From NCBI RefSeq assembly GCF_016937655.1, contig NZ_JAFHKL010000018.1, forward strand, positions 1 through 64,000: a DNA stretch of 64,000 nucleotides, given 5' to 3'. The first letter of the stretch is position 1, and every line of letters begins with the position of its first letter. Of the stretch, positions 51,943-59,933 are shown piece by piece. Source of the DNA: Chromobacterium alkanivorans (GTDB lineage: Bacteria > Pseudomonadota > Gammaproteobacteria > Burkholderiales > Chromobacteriaceae). A program made the translations under genes and the position numbers. The notes under the pieces were generated by a model that saw only the letters and a program-made list of their open reading frames with translations, did not search any database and had not been told where the DNA came from.

Positions 51943-52072
51943 GAACGTGTTTACGATCTCGCGAGCAAGAGCGAGATAAGGCGTTGCGGCTGAGAAAGCG
52001 GAATGTACGAGTGGTGCATGAGCATTTCGAAGTGTCACGTCTTACGACGCGCGGCAGATCGTAAACAGGTTC
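51943..52072 (+). mobile_element. 130-bp inverted-repeat element, short full copy at the LysR gene stop
   Basis: TAA lies on both sides (51940-51942, 52073-52075). Ends GAACGTGTTTACGATCT and AGATCGTAAACAGGTTC. It is about 10 bp shorter than the norm because the GGCGTTTTCAACGCC hairpin is changed. The loop is GAGTG, with one stem mismatch (GTGCAT). The right edge contributes to the stop codon of the convergent LysR gene. Confidence 0.88.
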
Positions 52073-52998
52073 TAAGGCGCGACCTGATAAACCGGGTGGT
52101 CCGGCGGAATCAGCTCGTTGGCGAGGAAGTCGATGAAGGCGCGCACCGCCGGCAGCAGGCCGCGGCGGGTGGGGAAGGCGGCGTGCAGAATGCCCCAGGG
52201 GATGTCGTAGTCCGGCAGCAGCCGCACCAACTGGCCGGCCTGCAGCGCCTCGTGACAGACCAGTTCCGGCAGCGCGGCCACGCCCAGGCCGGCGATGGCG
52301 GCGTCGCGCAGCACGATCAGGTCGTCGGTCATCAGCCGCGGGCTGTCTATCTGCACGGTGTAGGCGTGGCCGGCCTGGTCCAGCAAGGCCCATTGGCCGC
52401 GGCCGTCGGGGCGGCTCATGGTCAGCGCCGGCCAGCCGGCCATGTCGGCCGGATGCCTGGGAGCCGGGCGCTCGGCCAGCAAGGCCGGGCTGGCCACCAG
52501 CGAGGTCTGGGCGGTGGCCAGCCGGCGCACCACCAGATTGGCGCTGTCTTCTATCACGTTGCGCACGCGAATGGCGACGTCCACGCCTTCTTCTATCAAG
52601 TCCACCCGTCGGTTGCTGGAGTCCAGCTGCACCCGCAGCAGCGGGTGGCGGGCCATGAAGCGGGGCAGCGCCGGGGCCAGCAGGGTCTTGGACAGCAGTT
52701 CCGGGCAGCTGACCTTGATCAGGCCGCGCGGCTCGGCGCTGCTGCGGGCGATGGCTTCGTCGGCGGCCTCGGCCTCTTCCAGCATCGCCTGGCAGTGCTG
52801 GTAATACTGTTGGCCGATCTCGGTCAGCGACAGGCGGCGGGTGGTTCTTTGCAGCAGCCGCACGCCCAGCCGCTGCTCCAGCTCCGCCACGCGGCGGGAC
52901 AGCCGGGATTTGGGGATGCCCAGCACGCGGCCGGCGGCCATGAAGCCGCCGTGTTCAACCACTTTGGCGAAGTAGAGCAGATCGTTCAGGTCCTGCAT
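52072..52998 (-). CDS. LysR-family transcriptional regulator
   Basis: A 308-residue regulator; ATG 52998 (MQDLNDLLYFAKVVEHGGF) is the standard LysR start. The winged HTH spans about 1-60 (AAGRVLGIPKSRLSRRVAELEQRLGVRLLQRTTR), then the periplasmic-binding-like effector domain. It is divergent from the azoreductase gene across 109 bp, so it probably controls azoR and itself. Its TAG stop is formed at the edge of a repeat element. Confidence 0.92.
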   Translation of the reverse strand: MQDLNDLLYFAKVVEHGGFMAAGRVLGIPKSRLSRRVAELEQRLGVRLLQRTTRRLSLTEIGQQYYQHCQAMLEEAEAADEAIARSSAEPRGLIKVSCPELLSKTLLAPALPRFMARHPLLRVQLDSSNRRVDLIEEGVDVAIRVRNVIEDSANLVVRRLATAQTSLVASPALLAERPAPRHPADMAGWPALTMSRPDGRGQWALLDQAGHAYTVQIDSPRLMTDDLIVLRDAAIAGLGVAALPELVCHEALQAGQLVRLLPDYDIPWGILHAAFPTRRGLLPAVRAFIDFLANELIPPDHPVYQVAP

Positions 52999-53107
52999 GA
53001 TTGTCTCGCTGATGGAACAATGTTTCCGATTTTTGCAGTCTAGTGCGGATTGGTTCGGAAAACTATCATGCAATCACTTTCTCTACCAAGACACGAAGGA
53101 CCCGACC

Positions 53108-53716
53108 ATGAAACTGTTGCATCTCGACTCCAGCATCCTCGCCGCCAACTCGGTTTCCCGCCAACTGACCGCCGTTGTCGCCGACACCCTGCGTCAGCGC
53201 CACGCCAATGTGGAAACCGCCTACCGCGATCTGGCCAGCCAGCCCATCGCCCACCTGTCCGGCGAAATCATCGGCGCCAACTTCACCGCCGAGGCGGATT
53301 GGACCGCCACCCAGCGCAGCGAAGCCGCGCTGAGCAATGAGCTGATCGAAGAATTCCTGGCCGCGGACGTGGTGGTGATCGGCGCGCCGATGTACAACTT
53401 CTCCATCCCGTCGCAACTGAAAGCCTGGGTGGACCGCGTGGCCGCTTCCGGCCGCACTTTCAAATACACCGAGAACGGCCCGGTGGGCCTGGCCGGCGGC
53501 AAGAAGGTGATCGTGGCGTCCTCGCGCGGCGGCGTTTACAGCACCGAGCAAGGCCAGCTGATGGACTTCCAGGAAGACTACCTGAAGACGGTGATGGGTT
53601 TCCTGGGCGTGAACGACGTGGCCTTCGTCCGCGCCGAAGCGGTGAATATGGGCGAAGACAAGCGCGCCACCGCCCTCCACGCGGCCAAGGACGCCATCGC
53701 CAAGCTGGCGCTGTAA
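53108..53716 (+). CDS. azoR: FMN-dependent NADH:quinone oxidoreductase/azoreductase
   Basis: A 202-residue flavodoxin-fold enzyme. It starts MKLLHLDSSILAANSVSRQL (phosphate-binding SS...SVSR loop), then APMYNFSIPSQLKAWVDR and the ASSRGGVYS loop, all characteristic of AzoR. It reduces quinones and azo compounds with NADH and protects against thiol and quinone stress. The LysR gene is divergent. The unit ends at a strong terminator. Confidence 0.95.
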   Translation: MKLLHLDSSILAANSVSRQLTAVVADTLRQRHANVETAYRDLASQPIAHLSGEIIGANFTAEADWTATQRSEAALSNELIEEFLAADVVVIGAPMYNFSIPSQLKAWVDRVAASGRTFKYTENGPVGLAGGKKVIVASSRGGVYSTEQGQLMDFQEDYLKTVMGFLGVNDVAFVRAEAVNMGEDKRATALHAAKDAIAKLAL

Positions 53717-53735
53717 TCCTCCCGCGGCAAACGAA

Positions 53736-53766
53736 GACAGCCGGCCCTGGATGGGCCGGCTGTTTT
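53736..53766 (+). terminator. Rho-independent terminator after azoR
   Basis: The perfect stem AGCCGGCCC/GGGCCGGCT with a 5-nt loop is followed by GTTTTG. It lies 20 bp past the azoR stop. Confidence 0.88.
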
Positions 53767-53773
53767 GCGTCCG

Positions 53774-53798
53774 CGCGCTGCGGGCTTGGAACAGGTTC
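53774..53798 (+). repeat. Terminal fragment of the inverted-repeat element at a stop codon
   Basis: GCGCTGCGGGCTTGGAACAGGTTC followed by TCA matches the right terminal repeat and subterminal block. The TCA is the TGA stop of the histidine phosphatase gene on the minus strand. Confidence 0.65.
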
Positions 53799-54416
53799 TC
53801 AGGGGAGTTTGCAGCTGTCCGCCAGCTTGTCCAGGCCCTGCTGTTCGTGGCGGAAACTGGCCTTGGGCGGATTGCGGCCGTAGTCGAGGGTGACGACGTA
53901 GAGGCTGTCGAAGTCGTTCTTGTCCCATTTGGGCACCTTGTCCGCCGCGCCCTTGTCGCCGTAATCCTGCATCAGATTGACGGCGAGTTCGCGCAGCAGC
54001 TTGTGTTCCCAGGCGATATAGACGATTTTGCCGTGCTGCAGCGGGTTGACCAGCTGCTGTTGCAGCGCGGCGACGGCTTCCATGTCGAAGTTGCTGTTCA
54101 CCGGCAGGCCCAGCGCGATGGCGGTGGGTTCTATGGTGGCCAGCGGGCGGATGTAGTTGAAGGTGCCCGCGGGGTCCCGGGTCTGGCTGGCGGTGGAGGG
54201 CGCGAAGATCTGGTCGGCCCGGCCGTATTTTTTGGGCAGCAGCTTGGCCAGTTCCAGCGAGCGGTTGAAGCCCTTGCAATTGAGCTGGCCGTAGCCGCCT
54301 TCGGGTTTTTCGCCGTGGCGCAGCATGATTAGCGTCTGGGTCTGCGGCGCCGGGGCGGCGTGCAGCAGGGGACTGGCCAGCATGGCCAGCAACAGGCAGA
54401 GGCGGGAGAGTTTCAT
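53799..54416 (-). CDS. Secreted histidine phosphatase superfamily protein
   Basis: A 205-residue product with a signal peptide (MKLSRLCLLLAMLASPLLHA). The RHG motif (LIMLRHGEKP, near 30-39) supplies the phosphohistidine, and the distal AWEHKLL supplies the second His, as in phosphoglycerate-mutase-like phosphatases. The central region is diverged. The substrate is unknown and the mature protein is probably periplasmic. Its stop codon is the TNA junction of a repeat fragment. Confidence 0.75.
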   Translation of the reverse strand: MKLSRLCLLLAMLASPLLHAAPAPQTQTLIMLRHGEKPEGGYGQLNCKGFNRSLELAKLLPKKYGRADQIFAPSTASQTRDPAGTFNYIRPLATIEPTAIALGLPVNSNFDMEAVAALQQQLVNPLQHGKIVYIAWEHKLLRELAVNLMQDYGDKGAADKVPKWDKNDFDSLYVVTLDYGRNPPKASFRHEQQGLDKLADSCKLP

Positions 54417-54488
54417 CGAGGGGTCCGTTGGGTCGAAACCCGGCTAGTGTCCCGCAGCGGGCGGCGGCGGCGCAAGCTGGGACAAGGA

Positions 54489-55277
54489 TCAGGGCAGCAG
54501 TTGCAATTGGGCCACGCCGTCCGCGCTCAGGTATTTGCCGAAAATCTTGCGCAGGGAGCCGTCCTTGGCCATTTGCTGCAGCTCGGCCTGCCATTGCTCC
54601 GCCTGTTGCTGGTTGAAGGCGCTGTGCGCCAGCATCAGGCCGCCGGCGATGCGTTCCGAGCTGGGAAACAGGTCCAGCACCGTCACCTGGCCGGACAGCG
54701 CCGGGGAGTTGAGCCAGCTGTCGTAGCTGAAAGGATGGGCGAAGGCGGCGGTGACGATGCTCTGGGACAGCATGGCGTAGAGGTCGCGCTCGTCGTTGGC
54801 CATCACCACCTTGCCGCGTTTGGCCAATTGCTCGATGAAGGCGTCCTGCTCCGGGCTGTGGCGGTAGCCGCGGATCACGCCCCATTTGACGGCCGGTTCG
54901 GCCAGCAGCTGCTCCAGCGTGCGCGCGCCTATCTGTTTGGACAGCAAGATCATGTTCTTGCTGTAGAAGTAGGGGTAGATCCACGAATACTTGCGGCGGT
55001 CCGCGGTGGGGACGGCGGAGGTGCCCAGATTCAATTGGCCGTGCTCCAGCATTTTCAGCACGCGGATGCGCGGATAGACGTCTTCCTGGGCGATTTTGCA
55101 GCCCAAGCGGCGCGCCAGCTCGTGCACCAGGTCCACGTCGTAGCCGTGGCCGTTCTCGTAGGCGCTGCCGATCAGGTAATAACCCACTTTCAGGCCGTCC
55201 GCCGGGCAGGGCGAATCGCCCAGCGCCGCCGCCGAGGCCAGCGCGCCGCCAAGCAGCGCCGCCCAGTGTGCTTTCAT
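54489..55277 (-). CDS. Periplasmic solute-binding protein (amino-acid type, family 3)
   Basis: A 262-residue protein with a signal peptide (cleaved near ALGDS). The SBP_bac_3 pattern is present: LKVGYYLIGSAYENGHGYDVDLVHELARRLGCKI, the RIRVLKMLEHGQLNLG region and a C-terminal LRKIFGKYLS helix. The canonical amino-acid-binding Arg/Asp pair is not obvious, so the ligand is uncertain. No permease or ATPase is nearby. It is paralogous to the next gene, 70 bp away. Confidence 0.82.
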   Translation of the reverse strand: MKAHWAALLGGALASAAALGDSPCPADGLKVGYYLIGSAYENGHGYDVDLVHELARRLGCKIAQEDVYPRIRVLKMLEHGQLNLGTSAVPTADRRKYSWIYPYFYSKNMILLSKQIGARTLEQLLAEPAVKWGVIRGYRHSPEQDAFIEQLAKRGKVVMANDERDLYAMLSQSIVTAAFAHPFSYDSWLNSPALSGQVTVLDLFPSSERIAGGLMLAHSAFNQQQAEQWQAELQQMAKDGSLRKIFGKYLSADGVAQLQLLP

Positions 55278-55347
55278 GCCGTTCTCCCGTACGCGTTCCG
55301 TTTAGCTATAGCCGGATTCGACGGGTCTTGCCGCGTGAGAGTGATTG

Positions 55348-56133
55348 TTATTCCAGCATGCCGCGCACGCTGTCTTCGCTCAGGTATTTGCGCAGAATGC
55401 GTTGCAGGCTGCCGTCCGCGCGCATTTTTTCCAGCTCCGCCCGCCAGAGGCGCATCTGGGGCTCGCTGAAGCCGCGGTGGGACAGCACCAGGCCGTTCTC
55501 CAGGCTGCTGTCGCCGAAGGGGTCCATGACTTTGACTTGCAGCCGGGCGCGCGGCTGGCCGCTGACCCAGTGGTCGTAGACCTGGGGTTGGGAGAAGGCG
55601 GCGGAGATGGAGCCGCTGCGCAGCATGTCCAGCAGGTCTTCTTCGTTGGCGGCGCAGATCAGCTTGTCGCGCTTGGCCATCTGCTGCAGGAAATAGTCCT
55701 GCAGCGGGCTGTTGCGGTAGCCGATGACGGCGCCCCATTTCAGCTTGGGGTCGTTCAGCCATTGTTCCGGCGTCTTGCCCTGCACCGCCGGACTGAGCAG
55801 GGTCATATTGCGGTCGCGGGTATAGGGCAGCACCCAGGCGTAGCGCAGCCGCTTTTGCAGGGGGATGGTGGAGGTGGCCAGATTGAGCTTGCCGTGCTGC
55901 ACCAGCAGCAGCACGCGCAAGCGCGGATATTCGCGCTCCTCGCGGATCTTGCAGCCCAAGCGGCGCGCCAGTTCGTGGACCAGGTCCACGTCGTAGCCCT
56001 TGCCGTTTTCATAGGCGGTGGCCGTTGGGTAGTATCCAACCTTCAGCCCTTCCGCCGGGCAGGCGGGCGGCGCGGAAGCGGCATGCGCGGCGGCGGCGCA
56101 AAGGCAGAGGAGGGCGGGCAGGTACTTGCTCAT
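55348..56133 (-). CDS. Periplasmic solute-binding protein (amino-acid type), paralogue
   Basis: A 261-residue protein, signal peptide MSKYLPALLCLCAAAAHAASA. It aligns along its length with the preceding gene (GLKVGYYPTATAYENGKGYDVDLVHELARRLGCKI; EQWLNDPKLKWGAVIGYRNSPLQDYFLQQMAKR), showing a tandem duplication. The pair lies downstream of puuC on the same strand but 79 bp away. A role in binding a polyamine-derived amino acid can only be guessed. Confidence 0.82.
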   Translation of the reverse strand: MSKYLPALLCLCAAAAHAASAPPACPAEGLKVGYYPTATAYENGKGYDVDLVHELARRLGCKIREEREYPRLRVLLLVQHGKLNLATSTIPLQKRLRYAWVLPYTRDRNMTLLSPAVQGKTPEQWLNDPKLKWGAVIGYRNSPLQDYFLQQMAKRDKLICAANEEDLLDMLRSGSISAAFSQPQVYDHWVSGQPRARLQVKVMDPFGDSSLENGLVLSHRGFSEPQMRLWRAELEKMRADGSLQRILRKYLSEDSVRGMLE

Positions 56134-56212
56134 GGCGCATCCTTGCCGAGGGTGGATGAAAACAAGACAGGCTGCCGGAGGGGCAGCCTGTCGGCGGCGC
56201 TGTACGCGCGGT

Positions 56213-57700
56213 TTACAGCTTGATCAGCGTGCTCTTCAGCTCAGTGTATTTTTCCAGCGCGTGCAGCGATTTGTCGCGGCCGTTGCCGGATTGCTTGAAG
56301 CCGCCGAAGGGGAAGTTCATGTCCCCGCCTTCATCATAGCAATTCACCCACACCGTGCCGGCGCGCAGGCGGCGCGCCACCTGGTGAGCGGTGCTGACGT
56401 TGGAGGTCCACACCGCGGCCGCCAGGCCGTATTCGGTGTCGTTGGCGATGCGGATGGCGTCTTCCACGTCGTCGAAGGTGATCACCGACAGCACCGGGCC
56501 GAAGATTTCCTCGCGGCAGATGGTCAGGTCGGCGCTGGGGCAGTCAAACGCCGTCGGTTCGATGAACAGGCCGGTGTCGGCGTGGGCCGGCTTGCCGCCG
56601 AACAGCTTCTTCGCGCCTTCGCTGTCGCCCTTGCCGATGTAGGACAGCACCTTGTCGTACTGGATGCGGTCCACGATGGCGCCCATATTGGTGGCCGGGT
56701 CCAGCGGATCTTGCGGGTAATAGCGGGCGGCCGCCGCTTCCAGCTCCTGCAGGAAGCGCGCCTTGATGTCGCGGTGGACCAGCACGCGGGAGCCGGCGGT
56801 GCAGACTTCGCCCATATTGTAGAAGATGCCGCCGGCGGCGGCGCGCGCCGCCTGGGCGACGTCCGGGCAGTCCGGCAGGATGATGTTGGGCGATTTGCCG
56901 CCCAGCTCCAGCCAGACGCGCTTGAGGTTGGATTGCGCGGCGTAGCCGGCGATCAATTTGCCCACGCCGGTGGAGCCGGTGAAGGCGACGCAGTCCACGT
57001 CCATGTGCAGCGCCAGCAGCTTGCCCACGTCGCCGGCGCCGGGCAGCACCTGGAACACGCCGTTGGGGATGCCGGCCTCTTTGGCCAGCGCCGCCAGGCG
57101 GATGGCGGTGAGCGGGGATTTTTCCGAAGGCTTGATGATCACCGGGTTGCCGGCGGCCAGCGCCGGGCCGAACTTCCAGCTGGCCATCATGATGGGGTAG
57201 TTCCACGGCACGATGGCGGCCACCACGCCGATGGCTTCGCGGGTGACCAGGCCCACCACCTTGGGGTCCACCGGCGCCACTTCGCCGCCTATCTTGTCTA
57301 TGGCTTCGGCGAACCATTCCACGCAATAGGCGCTGCCGGGCACATCCACGCTGAGGGTGTCGCTGATGGGCTTGCCCACGTCCAGGGTTTCCAGCAGCGA
57401 CAGCTCGTCGCTGTGCTGGTGGATCAGCGCGGCGAAGCGCTTGAGGATGCGGCCGCGCTCGCGCGGCGGCAGGCCAGACCAGGCGCCGGAGTCGAAGGCC
57501 TGGCGCGCGGCGCGCACCGCGCGCTCCACGTCGGCCTCGCCGCACCAGGCCACATCGGCCAGCTTTTCGCCGTTGGCGGGGTTGTTGCAGGCAAAGCTTT
57601 TGCCGTCTTGCGCGGCGCAGTACTCGCCGGCGATGAAGGCGCGCCCTTCGATCTTCAGTTGAGCGGCGAATTGCTTCCATTCGGCATGCGTTCTAGCCAT
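56213..57700 (-). CDS. puuC: Gamma-glutamyl-gamma-aminobutyraldehyde dehydrogenase
   Basis: A 495-residue aldehyde dehydrogenase. NAD site: VPWNYPIMMASWKFGPALAAGN and FTGSTGVGK. Catalytic residues: the Glu in LELGGKSPN and the Cys in MGEVCTAGSR. Length and the FKQSGNGRDKSLHALEKYTE C-terminus match PuuC/betaine-aldehyde-like enzymes. Proximity to puuR, puuD, puuA and spuC favours PuuC, oxidising gamma-glutamyl-GABA aldehyde. The betaine aldehyde role is less likely but not excluded, since no betB is in the window. Confidence 0.88.
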   Translation of the reverse strand: MARTHAEWKQFAAQLKIEGRAFIAGEYCAAQDGKSFACNNPANGEKLADVAWCGEADVERAVRAARQAFDSGAWSGLPPRERGRILKRFAALIHQHSDELSLLETLDVGKPISDTLSVDVPGSAYCVEWFAEAIDKIGGEVAPVDPKVVGLVTREAIGVVAAIVPWNYPIMMASWKFGPALAAGNPVIIKPSEKSPLTAIRLAALAKEAGIPNGVFQVLPGAGDVGKLLALHMDVDCVAFTGSTGVGKLIAGYAAQSNLKRVWLELGGKSPNIILPDCPDVAQAARAAAGGIFYNMGEVCTAGSRVLVHRDIKARFLQELEAAAARYYPQDPLDPATNMGAIVDRIQYDKVLSYIGKGDSEGAKKLFGGKPAHADTGLFIEPTAFDCPSADLTICREEIFGPVLSVITFDDVEDAIRIANDTEYGLAAAVWTSNVSTAHQVARRLRAGTVWVNCYDEGGDMNFPFGGFKQSGNGRDKSLHALEKYTELKSTLIKL

Positions 57701-57891
57701 TTACTCTCTCCTTTGATTGATCCTGCGCCGTCCATTGTCGGCGCCGGTATCGCTTGACGCGGGTTTGACTGCGTTGTGGTCTGTCGTGGGCTTGGAGCCG
57801 GCGCGGCGGGCAAAGCTCCCCGGCCTGGCCTTATGGCCTGCTGGTCGCCGGATGCGGTCTTGCCGGCGCTTCTTGTTTTCAATGGTTCTTA

Positions 57892-58031
57892 GAATGTGTT
57901 TACGATCTCGCGAGCTAAGGCGAGACAAGGCGAAAACGGCTGAGAAAGCGGAATGTACGGTTGGTACATGAGCATTTCGAAGGCGTTTTCAACGCCGTAT
58001 CGCCAACGCGCAGCAGATCGTAAACAGGTTC
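57892..58031 (+). mobile_element. 140-bp inverted-repeat element, full copy at the puuR stop; content of the 57701-58031 gap
   Basis: TTA lies on both sides (57889-57891, 58032-58034); the right TTA is the TAA stop of puuR. Ends GAATGTGTTTACGATCT and AGATCGTAAACAGGTTC; loop GGTTG in a perfect ATGTAC/GTACAT stem. The rest of the gap (57701-57888) is the puuC upstream region without further recognisable features. Confidence 0.93.
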
Positions 58032-58577
58032 TTAGAATGTGGGCGGCGAACTGGCGCTGACCACTTCGCAGGTTTCGGCGCCGACATTGCGAAAGCGGTG
58101 CGGCAGCCGGCTGTCGAAGTAATAAGCGTCGCCCGGCCCCAGGATGCGGCTCTCGTTGTTCACGGTCACTTCTATACTGCCTTTGATGATGACGCCGCCC
58201 TCCTGGCCGTCGTGCGTCAACATGTCCGGCCCGGTGTCGGCGCCGGTTTCGTAGACTTCGCGCAGGATGGCGATGTCGCGCTTGTCGTGGGCGGTGCCCA
58301 CCAGCAACAAGCGGATCTGTTCATTGCCCAGATTGGGTAATTCGTGGGCCTGATAGAACACTCTGGCTTGTTCCGGGTCGGAATCGAAGGTGAAAAAATC
58401 CGCCAGCGTCATCGGCAGGCCTTCCAGCACCTTTTTCAGCGAGCTGACCGAAGGGCTGACCCGATTCTGCTCGATCAGCGAAATGGTGCCGTTGGTGACT
58501 CCGGCTCGCTTGGCCAGCTCCCGTTGCGACAGCCCGAAACGATCCCTGACCATGCGTAATCTCGCGCCAACGTCCAT
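58032..58577 (-). CDS. puuR: XRE-cupin repressor of the putrescine pathway
   Basis: A 181-residue protein from ATG 58577 (MDVGARLRMVRDRFGLSQ). The N-terminal Xre HTH (LSQRELAKRAGVTNGTISLIEQNRVSPSVSSLKKVL) is followed by a linker and a C-terminal cupin (MLTHDGQEGGVIIKGSIEVTV...GDAYYFDSRLPHRFRN). This is the PuuR architecture and size. It probably represses puuC and the divergent ald-puuDA-spuC genes in the absence of putrescine. A longer frame upstream lies in the AT-rich promoter region. Confidence 0.92.
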   Translation of the reverse strand: MDVGARLRMVRDRFGLSQRELAKRAGVTNGTISLIEQNRVSPSVSSLKKVLEGLPMTLADFFTFDSDPEQARVFYQAHELPNLGNEQIRLLLVGTAHDKRDIAILREVYETGADTGPDMLTHDGQEGGVIIKGSIEVTVNNESRILGPGDAYYFDSRLPHRFRNVGAETCEVVSASSPPTF

Positions 58578-58789
58578 GGATTCCTGCTCCGTCAGTATGT
58601 TAATAATTTTAGACGCTTTATGATAATTATTTTGTACGGACTCTGCACTACTTGCTGCGACGCAAAATCGAATATCTTTGCATCGTTGGGGGTTTATAGT
58701 CAGAATCAGAAACAAGGAGCAAGCGTGTTGTGAATTTTCTTAAACGCTTGCGCGGCACATCCGCAACAAATCCAAGTGAGGAGAGCGAC
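58578..58789. promoter_or_regulatory. Divergent puuR/ald promoter region with inverted repeat
   Basis: This 212-bp AT-rich spacer separates puuR and ald. It contains the 7-bp inverted repeat AATAATT (58602-58608) and AATTATT (58625-58631), about 25-55 bp upstream of puuR, a plausible operator for the Xre-cupin repressor. The ald ribosome site GAGGAGAG lies 5-8 nt before ATG 58790. Confidence 0.5.
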
Positions 58790-59914
58790 ATGCTTATCGG
58801 TGTTCCCAAGGAGATCAAGAACCACGAGTATCGTGTTGGCCTGACCCCGTCTGGAGTCCGGGAGTTAGTCGCCAACGCACACAAAGTTTTGGTCCAGACC
58901 CAGGCCGGCCTCGCCATCGGATTCACCGATGAACAGTATATCCAGGCCGGCGCCTCCATTGCCTCCAGCGCCGAAGAAACCTTCGAACGCAGCGACATGA
59001 TCGTCAAGGTGAAAGAGCCGCAGCCGGTGGAATGCCGGATGCTGCGCCGGGATCAGCTCCTGTTCACCTATCTGCATTTGGCGCCGGACCCGGAGCAGAC
59101 CAAATTATTGCTGGAATCGGACGCCATTGCCATCGCTTACGAAACCGTCACCGACGAGCGCGGCGGCCTGCCGCTGCTGGCGCCGATGTCCGAGGTGGCC
59201 GGCCGGATGGCGATACAGGCCGGCGCCCACGCGCTGGAAAAAGCCCAGGGCGGCCGCGGCGTGCTGCTGGGCGGCGTGCCGGGCGTGGCCCCGGCGCGAG
59301 TGGTGGTGATAGGCGGCGGCGTGGTGGGCCTGAACGCCGCGCGCATGGCCATGGGCGCCGGCGCCGAAGTCACCATCCTGGACAAGTCCTTGCCGCGCCT
59401 GAAGGAAATCGACATGGTGTTCGGCGGCCGCATCAAGACGCTGGTGTCCAACTCCGCCAATATCGAAGACAGCCTGCGCGAGGCGGACCTGGTGATAGGC
59501 GCGGTGCTGATTCCGGGCGCGGCGGCGCCCAAGCTGGTGACGCGGCCGATGCTGAAGATCATGAAGCCGGGCGCGGTGCTGGTGGACGTGGCGATAGACC
59601 AGGGCGGCTGCTTCGAGACCAGCCGGCCCACCACTCATCAAGACCCCATTTACGTGGTGGACGGCATCGTCCATTACTGCGTGGCCAATATGCCCGGCGG
59701 CGTGGCGCGCACCTCCACCCAGGCGCTGACCAACGCCACGCTGCCGTACACGCTGGAGCTGGCCAACAAGGGCTGGCGCCAGGCATTGCTGGACAACGCC
59801 CATCTGCGCAACGGCCTCAACGTCTGCCGCGGCCGGCTCACTTACCAGGCGGTGGCTCAGGCGCTGGGCCACCCGTTCATCGACCCGATCGAAGCCATCA
59901 AGGCGGCTTCCTGA
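58790..59914 (+). CDS. ald: Alanine dehydrogenase
   Basis: A 374-residue enzyme starting [20 protein letters not shown]; a longer frame from 58730 has no better ribosome site. Lys and His of the pyruvate site are in [10 protein letters not shown] and [10 protein letters not shown]. The NAD domain is [30 protein letters not shown]. It interconverts alanine and pyruvate plus ammonia. It lies first in the puuDA-spuC operon. SpuC-type aminotransferases use pyruvate and make alanine, so Ald would recycle the amino acceptor. Confidence 0.95.
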   Translation: MLIGVPKEIKNHEYRVGLTPSGVRELVANAHKVLVQTQAGLAIGFTDEQYIQAGASIASSAEETFERSDMIVKVKEPQPVECRMLRRDQLLFTYLHLAPDPEQTKLLLESDAIAIAYETVTDERGGLPLLAPMSEVAGRMAIQAGAHALEKAQGGRGVLLGGVPGVAPARVVVIGGGVVGLNAARMAMGAGAEVTILDKSLPRLKEIDMVFGGRIKTLVSNSANIEDSLREADLVIGAVLIPGAAAPKLVTRPMLKIMKPGAVLVDVAIDQGGCFETSRPTTHQDPIYVVDGIVHYCVANMPGGVARTSTQALTNATLPYTLELANKGWRQALLDNAHLRNGLNVCRGRLTYQAVAQALGHPFIDPIEAIKAAS

Positions 59915-59933
59915 CCCGTATCAAGGATTTGAA

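Noticed and set aside
56213-57700. Aldehyde dehydrogenase considered as betaine aldehyde dehydrogenase BetB
   Set aside because: It stands with puuR, puuD, puuA and spuC and away from the betaine locus, with no betA or betI nearby. PuuC is the better call, though substrate overlap is possible.
15540-58034. Small ORFs starting with peptides such as MYKWYMSIS or MSRLSSRDRKH at many sites
   Set aside because: These are translations of the inverted-repeat element in different frames. They recur only because the DNA repeats.
11707-58034. Repeats considered as a CRISPR array or as REP/BIME sequences
   Set aside because: Copies are dispersed kilobases apart, about 140 bp long, in both orientations and flanked by TNA duplications, unlike CRISPR units or short REP palindromes.
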